Assembly: GCA_964347035.1 (NCBI GenBank)
Contig: CAYFXE010000049.1
Coordinates: 1 to 20,338 of the forward strand
Reading direction: 5' to 3'
Length of the DNA: 20,338 nucleotides
Origin: CAYFXE01 sp964347035
GTDB taxonomy: Bacteria; Acidobacteriota; Aminicenantia; Aminicenantales; Aminicenantaceae
The position numbers and the translations under genes were made by a program. Positions 13,600 through 20,338 of the stretch are shown here, piece after piece. Position 1 is the first letter of the stretch. Every line of letters starts with the position of its first letter. Below the pieces are notes generated by a model. It did no database searches. It saw only the letters and a list, made by a program, of their open reading frames with translations, and had not been told where the DNA came from.

Positions 13600-15738
13600 A
13601 TGGGTAAAGGAAAGTTTAAAAAACCTATTTTTTTGTTTCTCATATCCGGAGTCTTTTTTCTGGGCTTGCTCTTTGGACTTCAGAAGCAACAGGAGCTGCC
13701 AAAGCCGTTAGAACACGAGGTGACAGTCGAACTAGTCGTCTTGGAAGTTTTTGTCACAGATAAAGAGGGAAACTTTGTTGATGACCTCAAAAGAAACGAT
13801 TTTGAGATATACGAAGATGGAAAAAGGGTTGATATTCAATATTTTGCTGTTGTAACACCTGAAAAGAGATCATTATCAGAAGTATCAGAAGAAGTGGAAA
13901 AAGTGAAGATTCCACTTGCTCCCCAAAAAATGAAATTGGTCATTCTCTTCGATAATTTAAATACTAATAGATTCTATTTAAGCAGTCATTGGGCTCAAAT
14001 TGAAGAAACGATCAAGGCTCTTTCAGACAAAGTGGAAGAGACTATGATCATGGAACTCAGTCGAGAATACGGAGCAAGAGTCATCCAACCCTTCATATCT
14101 GATCAGAACATGCTTTCTGATGCTATCTCGAGATTCAGGTTAGACCTATCAGAAAACATTCGAGAAGAGATGAAGAGACATGAAATGGAAGATTTAGAAA
14201 GAGAAGGTCAAAAAAAACTTGAAGATCGATTCATAGGTAATCCTTTCTATATCATGGACTGTATCATGGAGGAAGAAAAACTTATAAAGAGACAGACACT
14301 TTCAGATTCTTTTGGGTCTTTTCTTGCTGCTGTAAATCATATAAGAAAATTCGAAGGAACAAAATCTATTCTCCTCGTAAGCGATGGGTTTCACCTTGAG
14401 AGGAAAAGCAAAAAGGGAATTGTCGTTGATGGCGGACATTATAGATACGTTTATAAAGGTGTCGTTAGACTTTTTGATCCCTTCAAATTATTCGGAGGGA
14501 AAAGTTATCATGATCAAAATGAAGCTTTTGAAAAGCTTTTGCAGCTTATCAATGAAGAAAGATTGATTTTTTATGCCTTTTCTCCAATGGAATTAAAACA
14601 AGATTTCTCTGTGACAGCCCCTATTGGCACGGGAGATATCTTCAAAGACGAAATGGAACAGTGGGCAAGAGAGCGATACAGCCTTGATAGAATAGCAGAA
14701 GAGACAGGAGGAGTGTATTTAAAAGGGCAGAAGAAATACGAGAATTTCATAAAAGAACTGGGAAGAGACCTCACCCATTTTTACGATATCTCTTTCGCAC
14801 CATCGAGAAAACGGAAAAAGGGATATCACAAGATTGAAGTGAGGGTGAGAAGGCCTGAACTCAGAATAAGATACAAGAAAGGTTATTCAGATTTCACCGA
14901 TGAAGAAATCGAGAAAAGAAGGCTTGCTTCGGCTTTTCTTTCCCCCTCATTATTCAAAGATATAGCCTTCTCCTGTAAGACAGATTTCATTGCCTTGCGG
15001 GGAGGATATCTTCAGTTCTGGATCAGAATGAAAATTCCCCTTGGTCAGTTTAGGAAGTACCGAGATCGCACTCTTCCCGATGAGATGGCGTTGTTGTTTG
15101 GGATAAATGAATGGAAAGAAAAAAAAGTCTATACCGGAGGAAAAGTGCTATGGATAAAAAGGGCGGTTGAGAAAGGCCTGAACACTCTCTATCGAGCTTA
15201 TATAACCTCTTTGGTCGATCTTGAGCCTGGAGATTATCAGACCAGGCTGGTACTCAAACAGCGTGAGGATCGAATCGGAGGATGGGAAGCTTCTGTGAGA
15301 ATACCAGATGTGAAGAAAGAGAAGTCCTTAAGCCTCTTTAATGTCATTTGTGGTTTTTTGAGAGAAGAGGAAAAGGAAAACACTGTTCCTTTTTCCATTT
15401 CTATCGGAGATGGCTCCCTTCTCCTTTCTCGGTATAAGTTTTATCCGTTCGTGGAGAATGTTTTTGCCCAAGGAAGACAGGGAGCTCTGCTATTGCAAAT
15501 CTCCAACCCAGAGGAGGTGAAAGATCTGAGCCTCCAGTTTTCTCTACTCAACGATAAAAATATTCCATTAGATGTATCTTCCGAGAGTGTTGAATCTTAC
15601 TTTGACGAAGAATTAAAAATTTCAACTGAGGTTTATTTATTAGATTTTCAAAAGATTCCTCCAGCAGATTATCATCTTAATATAAAATCGGCAGATGGCC
15701 AGATTGAAAAAGGCATCGAGATAAAAATTGTTTCATAA
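13600..15738 (+). CDS. VWFA-related domain protein, type B copy 1
   Basis: This 712-residue protein has a signal peptide (about 10-28, IFLFLISGVFFLGLLFGLQ) and the family block EVFVTDKEGNFVDDLKRNDFEIYEDGKRVDI (49-79). The VWA-like domain starts at KLVILFDNLNTN, where Asp118 is kept but the two metal-binding serines are replaced (D-N-L-N-T). A charged, helical insertion of about 60 residues (around 178-240, rich in Glu, Arg and Lys) is absent from the type A copies. A C-terminal beta-rich domain (from SAFLSPSLFKD) completes the protein. No enzyme motif is visible. There is no good ribosome-binding site before ATG 13600, but the gene has its own sigma-54-type promoter about 90-105 nt upstream. 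Its 3' end is nearly identical to that of the next gene. Confidence 0.87.
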   Translation: MGKGKFKKPIFLFLISGVFFLGLLFGLQKQQELPKPLEHEVTVELVVLEVFVTDKEGNFVDDLKRNDFEIYEDGKRVDIQYFAVVTPEKRSLSEVSEEVEKVKIPLAPQKMKLVILFDNLNTNRFYLSSHWAQIEETIKALSDKVEETMIMELSREYGARVIQPFISDQNMLSDAISRFRLDLSENIREEMKRHEMEDLEREGQKKLEDRFIGNPFYIMDCIMEEEKLIKRQTLSDSFGSFLAAVNHIRKFEGTKSILLVSDGFHLERKSKKGIVVDGGHYRYVYKGVVRLFDPFKLFGGKSYHDQNEAFEKLLQLINEERLIFYAFSPMELKQDFSVTAPIGTGDIFKDEMEQWARERYSLDRIAEETGGVYLKGQKKYENFIKELGRDLTHFYDISFAPSRKRKKGYHKIEVRVRRPELRIRYKKGYSDFTDEEIEKRRLASAFLSPSLFKDIAFSCKTDFIALRGGYLQFWIRMKIPLGQFRKYRDRTLPDEMALLFGINEWKEKKVYTGGKVLWIKRAVEKGLNTLYRAYITSLVDLEPGDYQTRLVLKQREDRIGGWEASVRIPDVKKEKSLSLFNVICGFLREEEKENTVPFSISIGDGSLLLSRYKFYPFVENVFAQGRQGALLLQISNPEEVKDLSLQFSLLNDKNIPLDVSSESVESYFDEELKISTEVYLLDFQKIPPADYHLNIKSADGQIEKGIEIKIVS
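14875..15050 (+). repeat. Near-identical tract shared with 17071-17246
   Basis: This stretch encodes KKGYSDFTDEEIEKRRLASA and onward through the SPSLFKD and GGYLQFWIRMKIPL region. By eye about six bases differ from the partner copy in the next gene. Flanking parts of the two genes differ far more, which suggests gene conversion. Confidence 0.75.
15280..15700 (+). repeat. Near-identical 3' tract shared with 17476-17896
   Basis: The partner lies exactly 2196 nt downstream with no gaps. By eye 15280-15420 shows about ten differences, while 15421-15700 shows only about three. Identity ends sharply after GCAGATGGCC at 15700, just before the stop codons. This is the clearest sign of a recent copy or conversion event. 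Confidence 0.85.
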
Positions 15739-15855
15739 TGTTTGTTTATTTTCTCGAAATTATGAATCGAGGCTGATGATTATATGGATGAAAATGGAGG
15801 AGGATTTAGAACATATTTTATCGTAAATAAGGAACGACATTATAAGGGAAAAAAA

Positions 15856-17934
15856 ATGAAAAGGGCCAAATTCATCGCTTTCATGAGCCTGTTTATCTTT
15901 TTATGTTTTCTTTACGGATTTAAGAGACAACAGGAGACGAAAGAGCTGTTAGAGCATGAAGTGACAGTCGAGTTAGTTGTGGTCGAGGTCTTTGTTACGG
16001 ATAAAGAAGGTAATTTTATAGACTCCCTCACTAAGGACGATTTTGAGATATACGAGGATGGGAAAAGGGTTGATATTCAGTATTTTGCAGTCGTTACCCC
16101 AGAGAGAAAAATTTTAAAAGAAGAAAAGCCAGTTACAGTCAAACCCAGGAAACAGCCGTTGACGCCAATGAAAATGAAATTGGTAATCCTTTTTGACGGC
16201 TTAAACACGAACCGATTCTATCTTAACGCCCAATGGTTTCAGTTCGAGGAGATGTTCAAGGTCCTTTCTGGCCAGGTGGAAGAGGCTATGATACTAGAGC
16301 TCAACAGAAAAACTGGAGTCAAGATCATCCAGCCTTTTACATCTGACCAGAAACTCCTTAATGATAAAATCTCCGAAGTCAGCAATGCATTTTGGAAAGA
16401 GACAGATGAAGCGGTTAGAGAAAACTTAATAAGAGATATGTATTCACTCATTTATGGAGGATTTTTATCCAGTAGCAGTGCCTTGTTTATAATAGAGAGT
16501 CTGAAGAAAGAAGATGGGCTCATAAGGAGGACAAGGCTTGCAGACTCCTTCAGTACTTTTATGGCTGCGGTGAATTATATAAGGCAATTTGAAGGAATCA
16601 AGGCTGTTCTCATCATCAGTGATGGATTTCACCTTGAGAAGGATATTGTCAGAATTTTTGATCCTTTTAAGCTCTTTGGAGGTAAACAATATTTTGATCA
16701 ACGGGAAGCTTTTGAAAAGTTTCTTCAACTCATCAATGAAGAAAAGCTAGTCTTTTATGCCCTCTCGCCAAAAGGATTAAGGCCAGATTTTTCCGTGGCA
16801 TCTCCTGTTGATTATTTTTCCAAAAGGGGACAGATGTTTAAAGATGAGCTAGCACAGTGGACAAAGGATCGTTATACCCTACAGGAAATAGCAGACGAGA
16901 CAGGTGGAATGTATCTAAGAGGACAGAAGAAATTTGAGAATTTCGCAAAAGAATTGGGAAGAGACCTTACGCATTTCTATGATATTTCCTACATCCCATC
17001 GAAGAAGCGGAAAAAGGGATATCACAGGATTGATGTCCGGGTGAAAAGACCTGGACTCATCATCAGACACAAGAAAGGTTATTCAGATTTCACCGATGAA
17101 GAAATCGAGAAAAGAAGGCTTGCTTCGGCTTTTCTTTCCCCTTCATTATTCAAAGACATAGCCTTCTCCTGCAAAACAGATTTCATTGCCTTGCGGGGGG
17201 GATATCTTCAGTTCTGGATCAGAATGAAAATTCCCCTTGATCAGTTCAGGAAGGACAGTGCTCTCGTTCCTCTTGGTGAAATGGCCTTGTTGTTCGGGAT
17301 AAATGAGTGGTCAAAGAATAAGGTTCACACCGGCGGTCGGAAGCTTCGGATTGAAGAAGCCATAAATAGAAATCTGAACACCCTCTATCGGGCTTATATA
17401 ACCTCACTGATCAATCTTGAACCTGGAGATTATGAGGCCAGATTAATCCTAAAACAATCAGATGATCGGATCGGAGGATGGGAAGCTTCTGTGAGAATAC
17501 CAGACGTGAAGGAAGAGAAGTCCTTAAACCTCTTTAATACCATTTGTGGTTTTTTGAGAGAAGAAGAAAAAGAAAACGCTGTTCCTTTCTCCGTTTCTAT
17601 CGGAGATGGCTCCCTTCTTCTTTCTCGGTATAAGTTTTATCCGTTCGTAGAGAATGTTTTTGCCCAAGGAAGACAGGGAGCTCTGCTATTGCAAATCTGC
17701 AACCCAGAGGAGGTGAAAGATCTGAGCCTCCAGTTTTCTCTACTCAACGATAAAAATATTCCATTAGATGTATCTTCCGAGAGTGTTGAATCTTACTTTG
17801 ACGAAGAATTAAAAATTTCAACTGAGGTTTATTTATTAGATTTTCAAAAGATTCCTCCAGCAGATTATCATCTTAATATAAAATCGGCAGATGGCCGGGT
17901 AGAAAAAACAGTCGAGATAAAAGTTGTTTCATGA
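15856..17934 (+). CDS. VWFA-related domain protein, type B copy 2
   Basis: This 692-residue paralogue of the preceding gene has a signal peptide (KRAKFIAFMSLFIFLCFLYG), then the same block EVFVTDKEGNFIDSLTKDDFEIYEDGKRVDI. A VWA-like domain follows with a degenerate metal loop FDGLNTN and the strand AVLIISDGFHLE. It also carries the helical type B insertion and the shared C-terminal domain. The frame is open back to ATG 15784, but ATG 15856 is chosen because AAGGGA lies about 7 nt upstream and because the extra 24 residues are hydrophilic and would bury the signal peptide. No separate promoter stands out in the short gap after copy 1, so co-transcription from the sigma-54-type promoter at 13494 is likely. 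The 5' half has diverged from copy 1, whereas the 3' end is nearly the same. Confidence 0.87.
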   Translation: MKRAKFIAFMSLFIFLCFLYGFKRQQETKELLEHEVTVELVVVEVFVTDKEGNFIDSLTKDDFEIYEDGKRVDIQYFAVVTPERKILKEEKPVTVKPRKQPLTPMKMKLVILFDGLNTNRFYLNAQWFQFEEMFKVLSGQVEEAMILELNRKTGVKIIQPFTSDQKLLNDKISEVSNAFWKETDEAVRENLIRDMYSLIYGGFLSSSSALFIIESLKKEDGLIRRTRLADSFSTFMAAVNYIRQFEGIKAVLIISDGFHLEKDIVRIFDPFKLFGGKQYFDQREAFEKFLQLINEEKLVFYALSPKGLRPDFSVASPVDYFSKRGQMFKDELAQWTKDRYTLQEIADETGGMYLRGQKKFENFAKELGRDLTHFYDISYIPSKKRKKGYHRIDVRVKRPGLIIRHKKGYSDFTDEEIEKRRLASAFLSPSLFKDIAFSCKTDFIALRGGYLQFWIRMKIPLDQFRKDSALVPLGEMALLFGINEWSKNKVHTGGRKLRIEEAINRNLNTLYRAYITSLINLEPGDYEARLILKQSDDRIGGWEASVRIPDVKEEKSLNLFNTICGFLREEEKENAVPFSVSIGDGSLLLSRYKFYPFVENVFAQGRQGALLLQICNPEEVKDLSLQFSLLNDKNIPLDVSSESVESYFDEELKISTEVYLLDFQKIPPADYHLNIKSADGRVEKTVEIKVVS
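17071..17246 (+). repeat. Near-identical tract shared with 14875-15050
   Basis: This is the partner of the tract in the preceding type B gene, at a constant offset of 2196 nt with no indels. It covers the region from the DFTDEE motif to the MKIPL motif. Confidence 0.75.
17476..17896 (+). repeat. Near-identical 3' tract shared with 15280-15700
   Basis: This is the partner of the 3' tract in type B copy 1. Similarity stops at 17896, where copy 1 continues AGATTG and this copy GGGTAG, so the boundary is abrupt rather than gradual. Confidence 0.85.
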
Positions 17935-17955
17935 TTTTCTAGTCATTTATTAGCC

Positions 17956-17984
17956 TTGTGAATTTAGGCTCATAGTTATATAAA
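17956..17984 (+). promoter_or_regulatory. Candidate sigma-70 promoter for type A copy 2
   Basis: TTGTGA (17956-17961) and TATAAA (17979-17984) are 17 nt apart, matching consensus at 4/6 and 5/6. Transcription would begin near 17991, about 50 nt before ATG 18041. AGCCT...AGGCT (17952-17970) forms a small inverted repeat over the -35 region. Confidence 0.35.
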
Positions 17985-18040
17985 TAAGGAAGGAGAAGAA
18001 AAAAAACAAAAGCTGGAGAAAAACAGCATAGGGGGAGAAA

Positions 18041-18628
18041 ATGAATAAGCGTATTTTAATGTATTCCATTTCTTTGTTATTTCTTTTTTGTTTTTTCTTT
18101 GGATTCCAAGGGCAGGAAAAGATTGTGCCGCCTGAAAGACATGTAGTGGAAGTCAGGCTCGTTTTGGTGGATGTCATCGTCACCAAAGATGGAAAATTTG
18201 TGACAGATTTATCTCAGGATGATTTTGAACTCTTTGAAGATGGGAGGAAACTTCCCATCAACTCCTGCGAACTCATAAGCTTCGGAGAGAGAAAATTAGA
18301 GGCCTACGAAGAGGAGCCGGAAGAGGTGCCTTTGGACATTCCGAAAAAGCAACTTATCGTCGTCTTTGATGGGGTGAGCACATGGCAGAGAAATCTCAAG
18401 GAAGGATCCAGAAAGATCGTCGATGAGCTTCTTTCCTTGGTTAAGGAAGGACATGAAGTCATGATCATTCAACTGAGTGAACAAAGAGGAATGAAAGTTC
18501 TTCAGCCTTTCACAACAGATGATGAGCTTATAAGAAAAGCACTCGTACGATCGTCGGGAATGATTTGGCATGATGATTCCCTCGATGCCTTAAAAATGTG
18601 GGAGGCTCTCGGGAGTGAAGATGTGTGA
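18041..18628 (+). CDS. VWFA-related protein, type A copy 2, N-terminal part (truncated by TGA)
   Basis: These 195 residues have a signal peptide (MNKRILMYSISLLFLFCFFF...), the family block VDVIVTKDGKFVTDLSQDDF, ELFEDGRKLPI, and the first half of a VWA-like domain (LIVVFDGVSTWQRNLKEGSRKIVDE). They stop at TGA 18626-18628 in the middle of that domain. In the same frame, with no shift, the next codons continue the paralogue's sequence. Aligned on the flanking LG and RY, the TGA falls on Gly195 of gene 11089-13287, so a single G-to-T change in a GGA codon would create it. A strong GGGGGAG precedes ATG 18041. It is either a broken gene, a sequencing error or a split gene; a half VWA domain alone is unlikely to fold. 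Confidence 0.75.
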   Translation: MNKRILMYSISLLFLFCFFFGFQGQEKIVPPERHVVEVRLVLVDVIVTKDGKFVTDLSQDDFELFEDGRKLPINSCELISFGERKLEAYEEEPEEVPLDIPKKQLIVVFDGVSTWQRNLKEGSRKIVDELLSLVKEGHEVMIIQLSEQRGMKVLQPFTTDDELIRKALVRSSGMIWHDDSLDALKMWEALGSEDV

Positions 18629-18631
18629 CCT

Positions 18632-20206
18632 ATGGCCGGGGTAGAGAGATACACGGAGAGATTACAGCCGGTGTTAGAACACGAATACTTTTATAGAGAA
18701 AAAGAAAGGTTCGAGAAAGCGTTGGGAGGGATCTTTTCGGTTGTGAATTTGATAAAAGATTTACCTGGAAGAAAATCGATCCTCATCATAAGCGATGGAT
18801 TTCCGGATCTTTCGTCTGGGGAAAGAAGAATAAAGGCAGGGGAGATCAGTATTTTTGATCCTCTCAATATTCTAGACACAAAGAAGAATATGGATGCAGA
18901 AGAGGTCATCCGAGAGCTTATCCGCTTTGCCAATGCTCAAAATATTTCCCTGTATACCTTGGACCCTGATACGTTTACAAAGTATTTCTTCACGGCCTCA
19001 GCCGCTTATGGGCCTGAAAAAGTCACTGCCAGCCCTTTTCCTTCCAGTAGTAGAGAAATAAGAGATACTCATCCTATCAGTTATCGTGAGGGAGAAAAGA
19101 TTGCCAGGATCCAGAATTTGAGATGGATCTCTGAGGATACAGGGGCTATTTCATTGAGAGGCGCCAAGAAATACGAAAAATTCAAGACCGTTATGAGTAT
19201 GGATTTAAATTATTACTATCAATTGAGTTACTATCCTCCCAGGAAAAGACCAGATGGTAACTATCATAAAATCAAGGTTAAAGTAAAACAGGGCGGTGTG
19301 GATACCCGTTACAGAAAAGGCTACACAGATTATTCTGAAGAAGAGGAAGGAAAAATGCTTCTCGTTTCCGCTTTTTATAATCCTTCGTTATTTAAAAAAG
19401 TACCTTTTCATGCAGATTTTATTCCTTTTCAAAAGGATTCGAAAAAGATTCAGCCCTGGATGAACGTGGCCCTGCCAGTGAGGGAATTGTTGATAGAAAA
19501 GGGCCCTATTCATGATCAGAAAGTCTTCAACCTGCATGTCTGGATCAAAGATAAAAAGAGAGGAGATCGTGTCTTCGGAATGCCGATCCCGATCATCATC
19601 AGCCAAACGTTAATGGATCGTATAAAGTCTCTTGATTATCTTGTTTATAACTTCCCAGGTCCGGAAATCGAGTTCAGCAAAGAAGAATATCAGGTTGTCT
19701 TTGCTCTATGTGATGATCAAACCAGTGAGATTGGTACCTGGGAGACCTCCTTCTCGCTTCCCGATCTTAACCAGGAAAAAGAAGGAACCATAATCAACTG
19801 TGTTCTGGGATTAATGCGCTCGAATCCGGGAGGGAAGAAGAGAGCTTTTTCTCTTTCAAAAAAAGATGGAACTCTGGAGTATGAAGAATGTAAGTTTTAT
19901 CCCGCGGTAACCAATCAATTCCCGAGAACAGAAAATGCTGCCGTTTTTCTTCAAGTCTCTCTTCCGCAAGGAAAAATCAAGGTTAATCCCCAGTTTGCTG
20001 TGATCATAAGAGAAAGTTTAGCACAATCCATGCCTGGGGAGTTGGTAGCAGAGTCCTGGGATAAAGAATCCAGGACATGGAGTGGTCTCTTCAATCTGGA
20101 TTTGAGCATGCTGTTTCCCGGCGATTATACTCTAAAAGTCAACCTTCCTGTATCTGAGGAGACTGTCCTGAGCAGGGCAGTGAAGATTGTTAAGCTTGAA
20201 TATTAG
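18632..20206 (+). CDS. VWFA-related protein, type A copy 2, C-terminal part
   Basis: These 524 residues continue the interrupted protein in the same reading frame. ATG 18632 lies one codon after the TGA and has no ribosome-binding site or signal peptide, so secretion of an independent product is not expected. It contains the second half of the VWA-like domain (SILIISDGFPDL, RFANAQNISLYTLDPDTFTKYF, WISEDTGAISLRGAKKYEKF), the DLNYYYQLSYYPPRKRPDGNY block, and the full C-terminal beta-rich domain to LEY. Sequence stays well conserved against gene 11089-13287 with no further stop or frameshift, so any inactivation is recent. Reinitiation after the TGA, read-through, or one intact protein if the TGA is an assembly error are all possible. 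Confidence 0.72.
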   Translation: MAGVERYTERLQPVLEHEYFYREKERFEKALGGIFSVVNLIKDLPGRKSILIISDGFPDLSSGERRIKAGEISIFDPLNILDTKKNMDAEEVIRELIRFANAQNISLYTLDPDTFTKYFFTASAAYGPEKVTASPFPSSSREIRDTHPISYREGEKIARIQNLRWISEDTGAISLRGAKKYEKFKTVMSMDLNYYYQLSYYPPRKRPDGNYHKIKVKVKQGGVDTRYRKGYTDYSEEEEGKMLLVSAFYNPSLFKKVPFHADFIPFQKDSKKIQPWMNVALPVRELLIEKGPIHDQKVFNLHVWIKDKKRGDRVFGMPIPIIISQTLMDRIKSLDYLVYNFPGPEIEFSKEEYQVVFALCDDQTSEIGTWETSFSLPDLNQEKEGTIINCVLGLMRSNPGGKKRAFSLSKKDGTLEYEECKFYPAVTNQFPRTENAAVFLQVSLPQGKIKVNPQFAVIIRESLAQSMPGELVAESWDKESRTWSGLFNLDLSMLFPGDYTLKVNLPVSEETVLSRAVKIVKLEY

Positions 20207-20338
20207 ATTTTGATGGCCCAGATTGTCTCCCAGAATATATTTTTGAGAATGTGTGAGTTTTGTGGAAGCATCATTTTTTCTTTAGTGGAAGGGAATTTGG
20301 GGATGGCATTGCTCTCTTCAGATTTTTAACGCCATTCT
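20207..20338. other. Window end without visible gene
   Basis: These 132 bp after the last stop show no convincing ORF, hairpin terminator or promoter motif. Confidence 0.5.

Noticed and set aside
14621..14640. TTGGCAC inside a type B VWFA gene as another sigma-54 promoter
   Set aside because: The -12 GC element is missing at the required spacing and the site is within coding sequence; the TTGGCAC at 12812 fails for the same reason.
18626..18628. TGA read as glycine (alternative code) or selenocysteine
   Set aside because: Several intact genes in the window end at TGA (1766, 2874, 13285, 17932), so TGA is a normal stop. I see no convincing SECIS-like hairpin just downstream of the codon.

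Overview
The window most resembles an Acidobacteriota-type genome, and Candidatus Aminicenantes is my best guess. This is inference from gene content: four long secreted proteins of the acidobacterial 'VWFA-related' type, a 6-bladed beta-propeller lipoprotein, large secreted TPR proteins, and a TonB with a long proline run followed by Gly-Gly-Val repeats. Base composition looks moderately AT-rich by eye. TGA is an ordinary stop here, since several intact genes end with it. I see no tRNA, rRNA, CRISPR array, transposase, integrase or phage gene.

Layout. Positions 20-715 (-) encode a nucleoside phosphorylase-family protein. Divergent from it, 812-2876 (+) is a two-gene unit: a ParB-like protein and a radical SAM protein of the spore photoproduct lyase family, overlapping by 8 nt. 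Converging on this pair, 5665-2913 (-) is a four-gene operon: ECF sigma factor, a fusion of a zinc-finger anti-sigma domain to a complete TonB, then ExbB/TolQ and ExbD/TolR. Inside the fusion gene, a perfect AAGGAGG precedes an in-frame ATG exactly at the domain junction, so the gene could make both a sigma-regulating TonB and a plain TonB. Next on the same strand are a beta-propeller lipoprotein (7055-5883) and a TPR protein (8732-7116).

From 9096 rightwards, everything reads on the + strand: a 615-residue TPR protein, then four VWFA-related paralogues in the order A-B-B-A. The two middle (B) copies share nearly identical 3' ends but clearly diverged 5' parts, which points to recent gene conversion. 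The last (A) copy is cut in two by one in-frame TGA where its paralogue has glycine.

Regulation. Three intergenic sites fit the -24/-12 sigma-54 consensus with exact spacing and correct orientation. They lie before the ECF sigma operon, before the large TPR gene and before the first B-type VWFA gene. The working picture (inference) is a sigma-54-controlled envelope programme. One branch is a cascade of sigma-54, ECF sigma and an energised TonB carrying the anti-sigma domain. The other is a set of secreted TPR and VWA-like proteins, probably assembled in the periplasm or at the cell surface.
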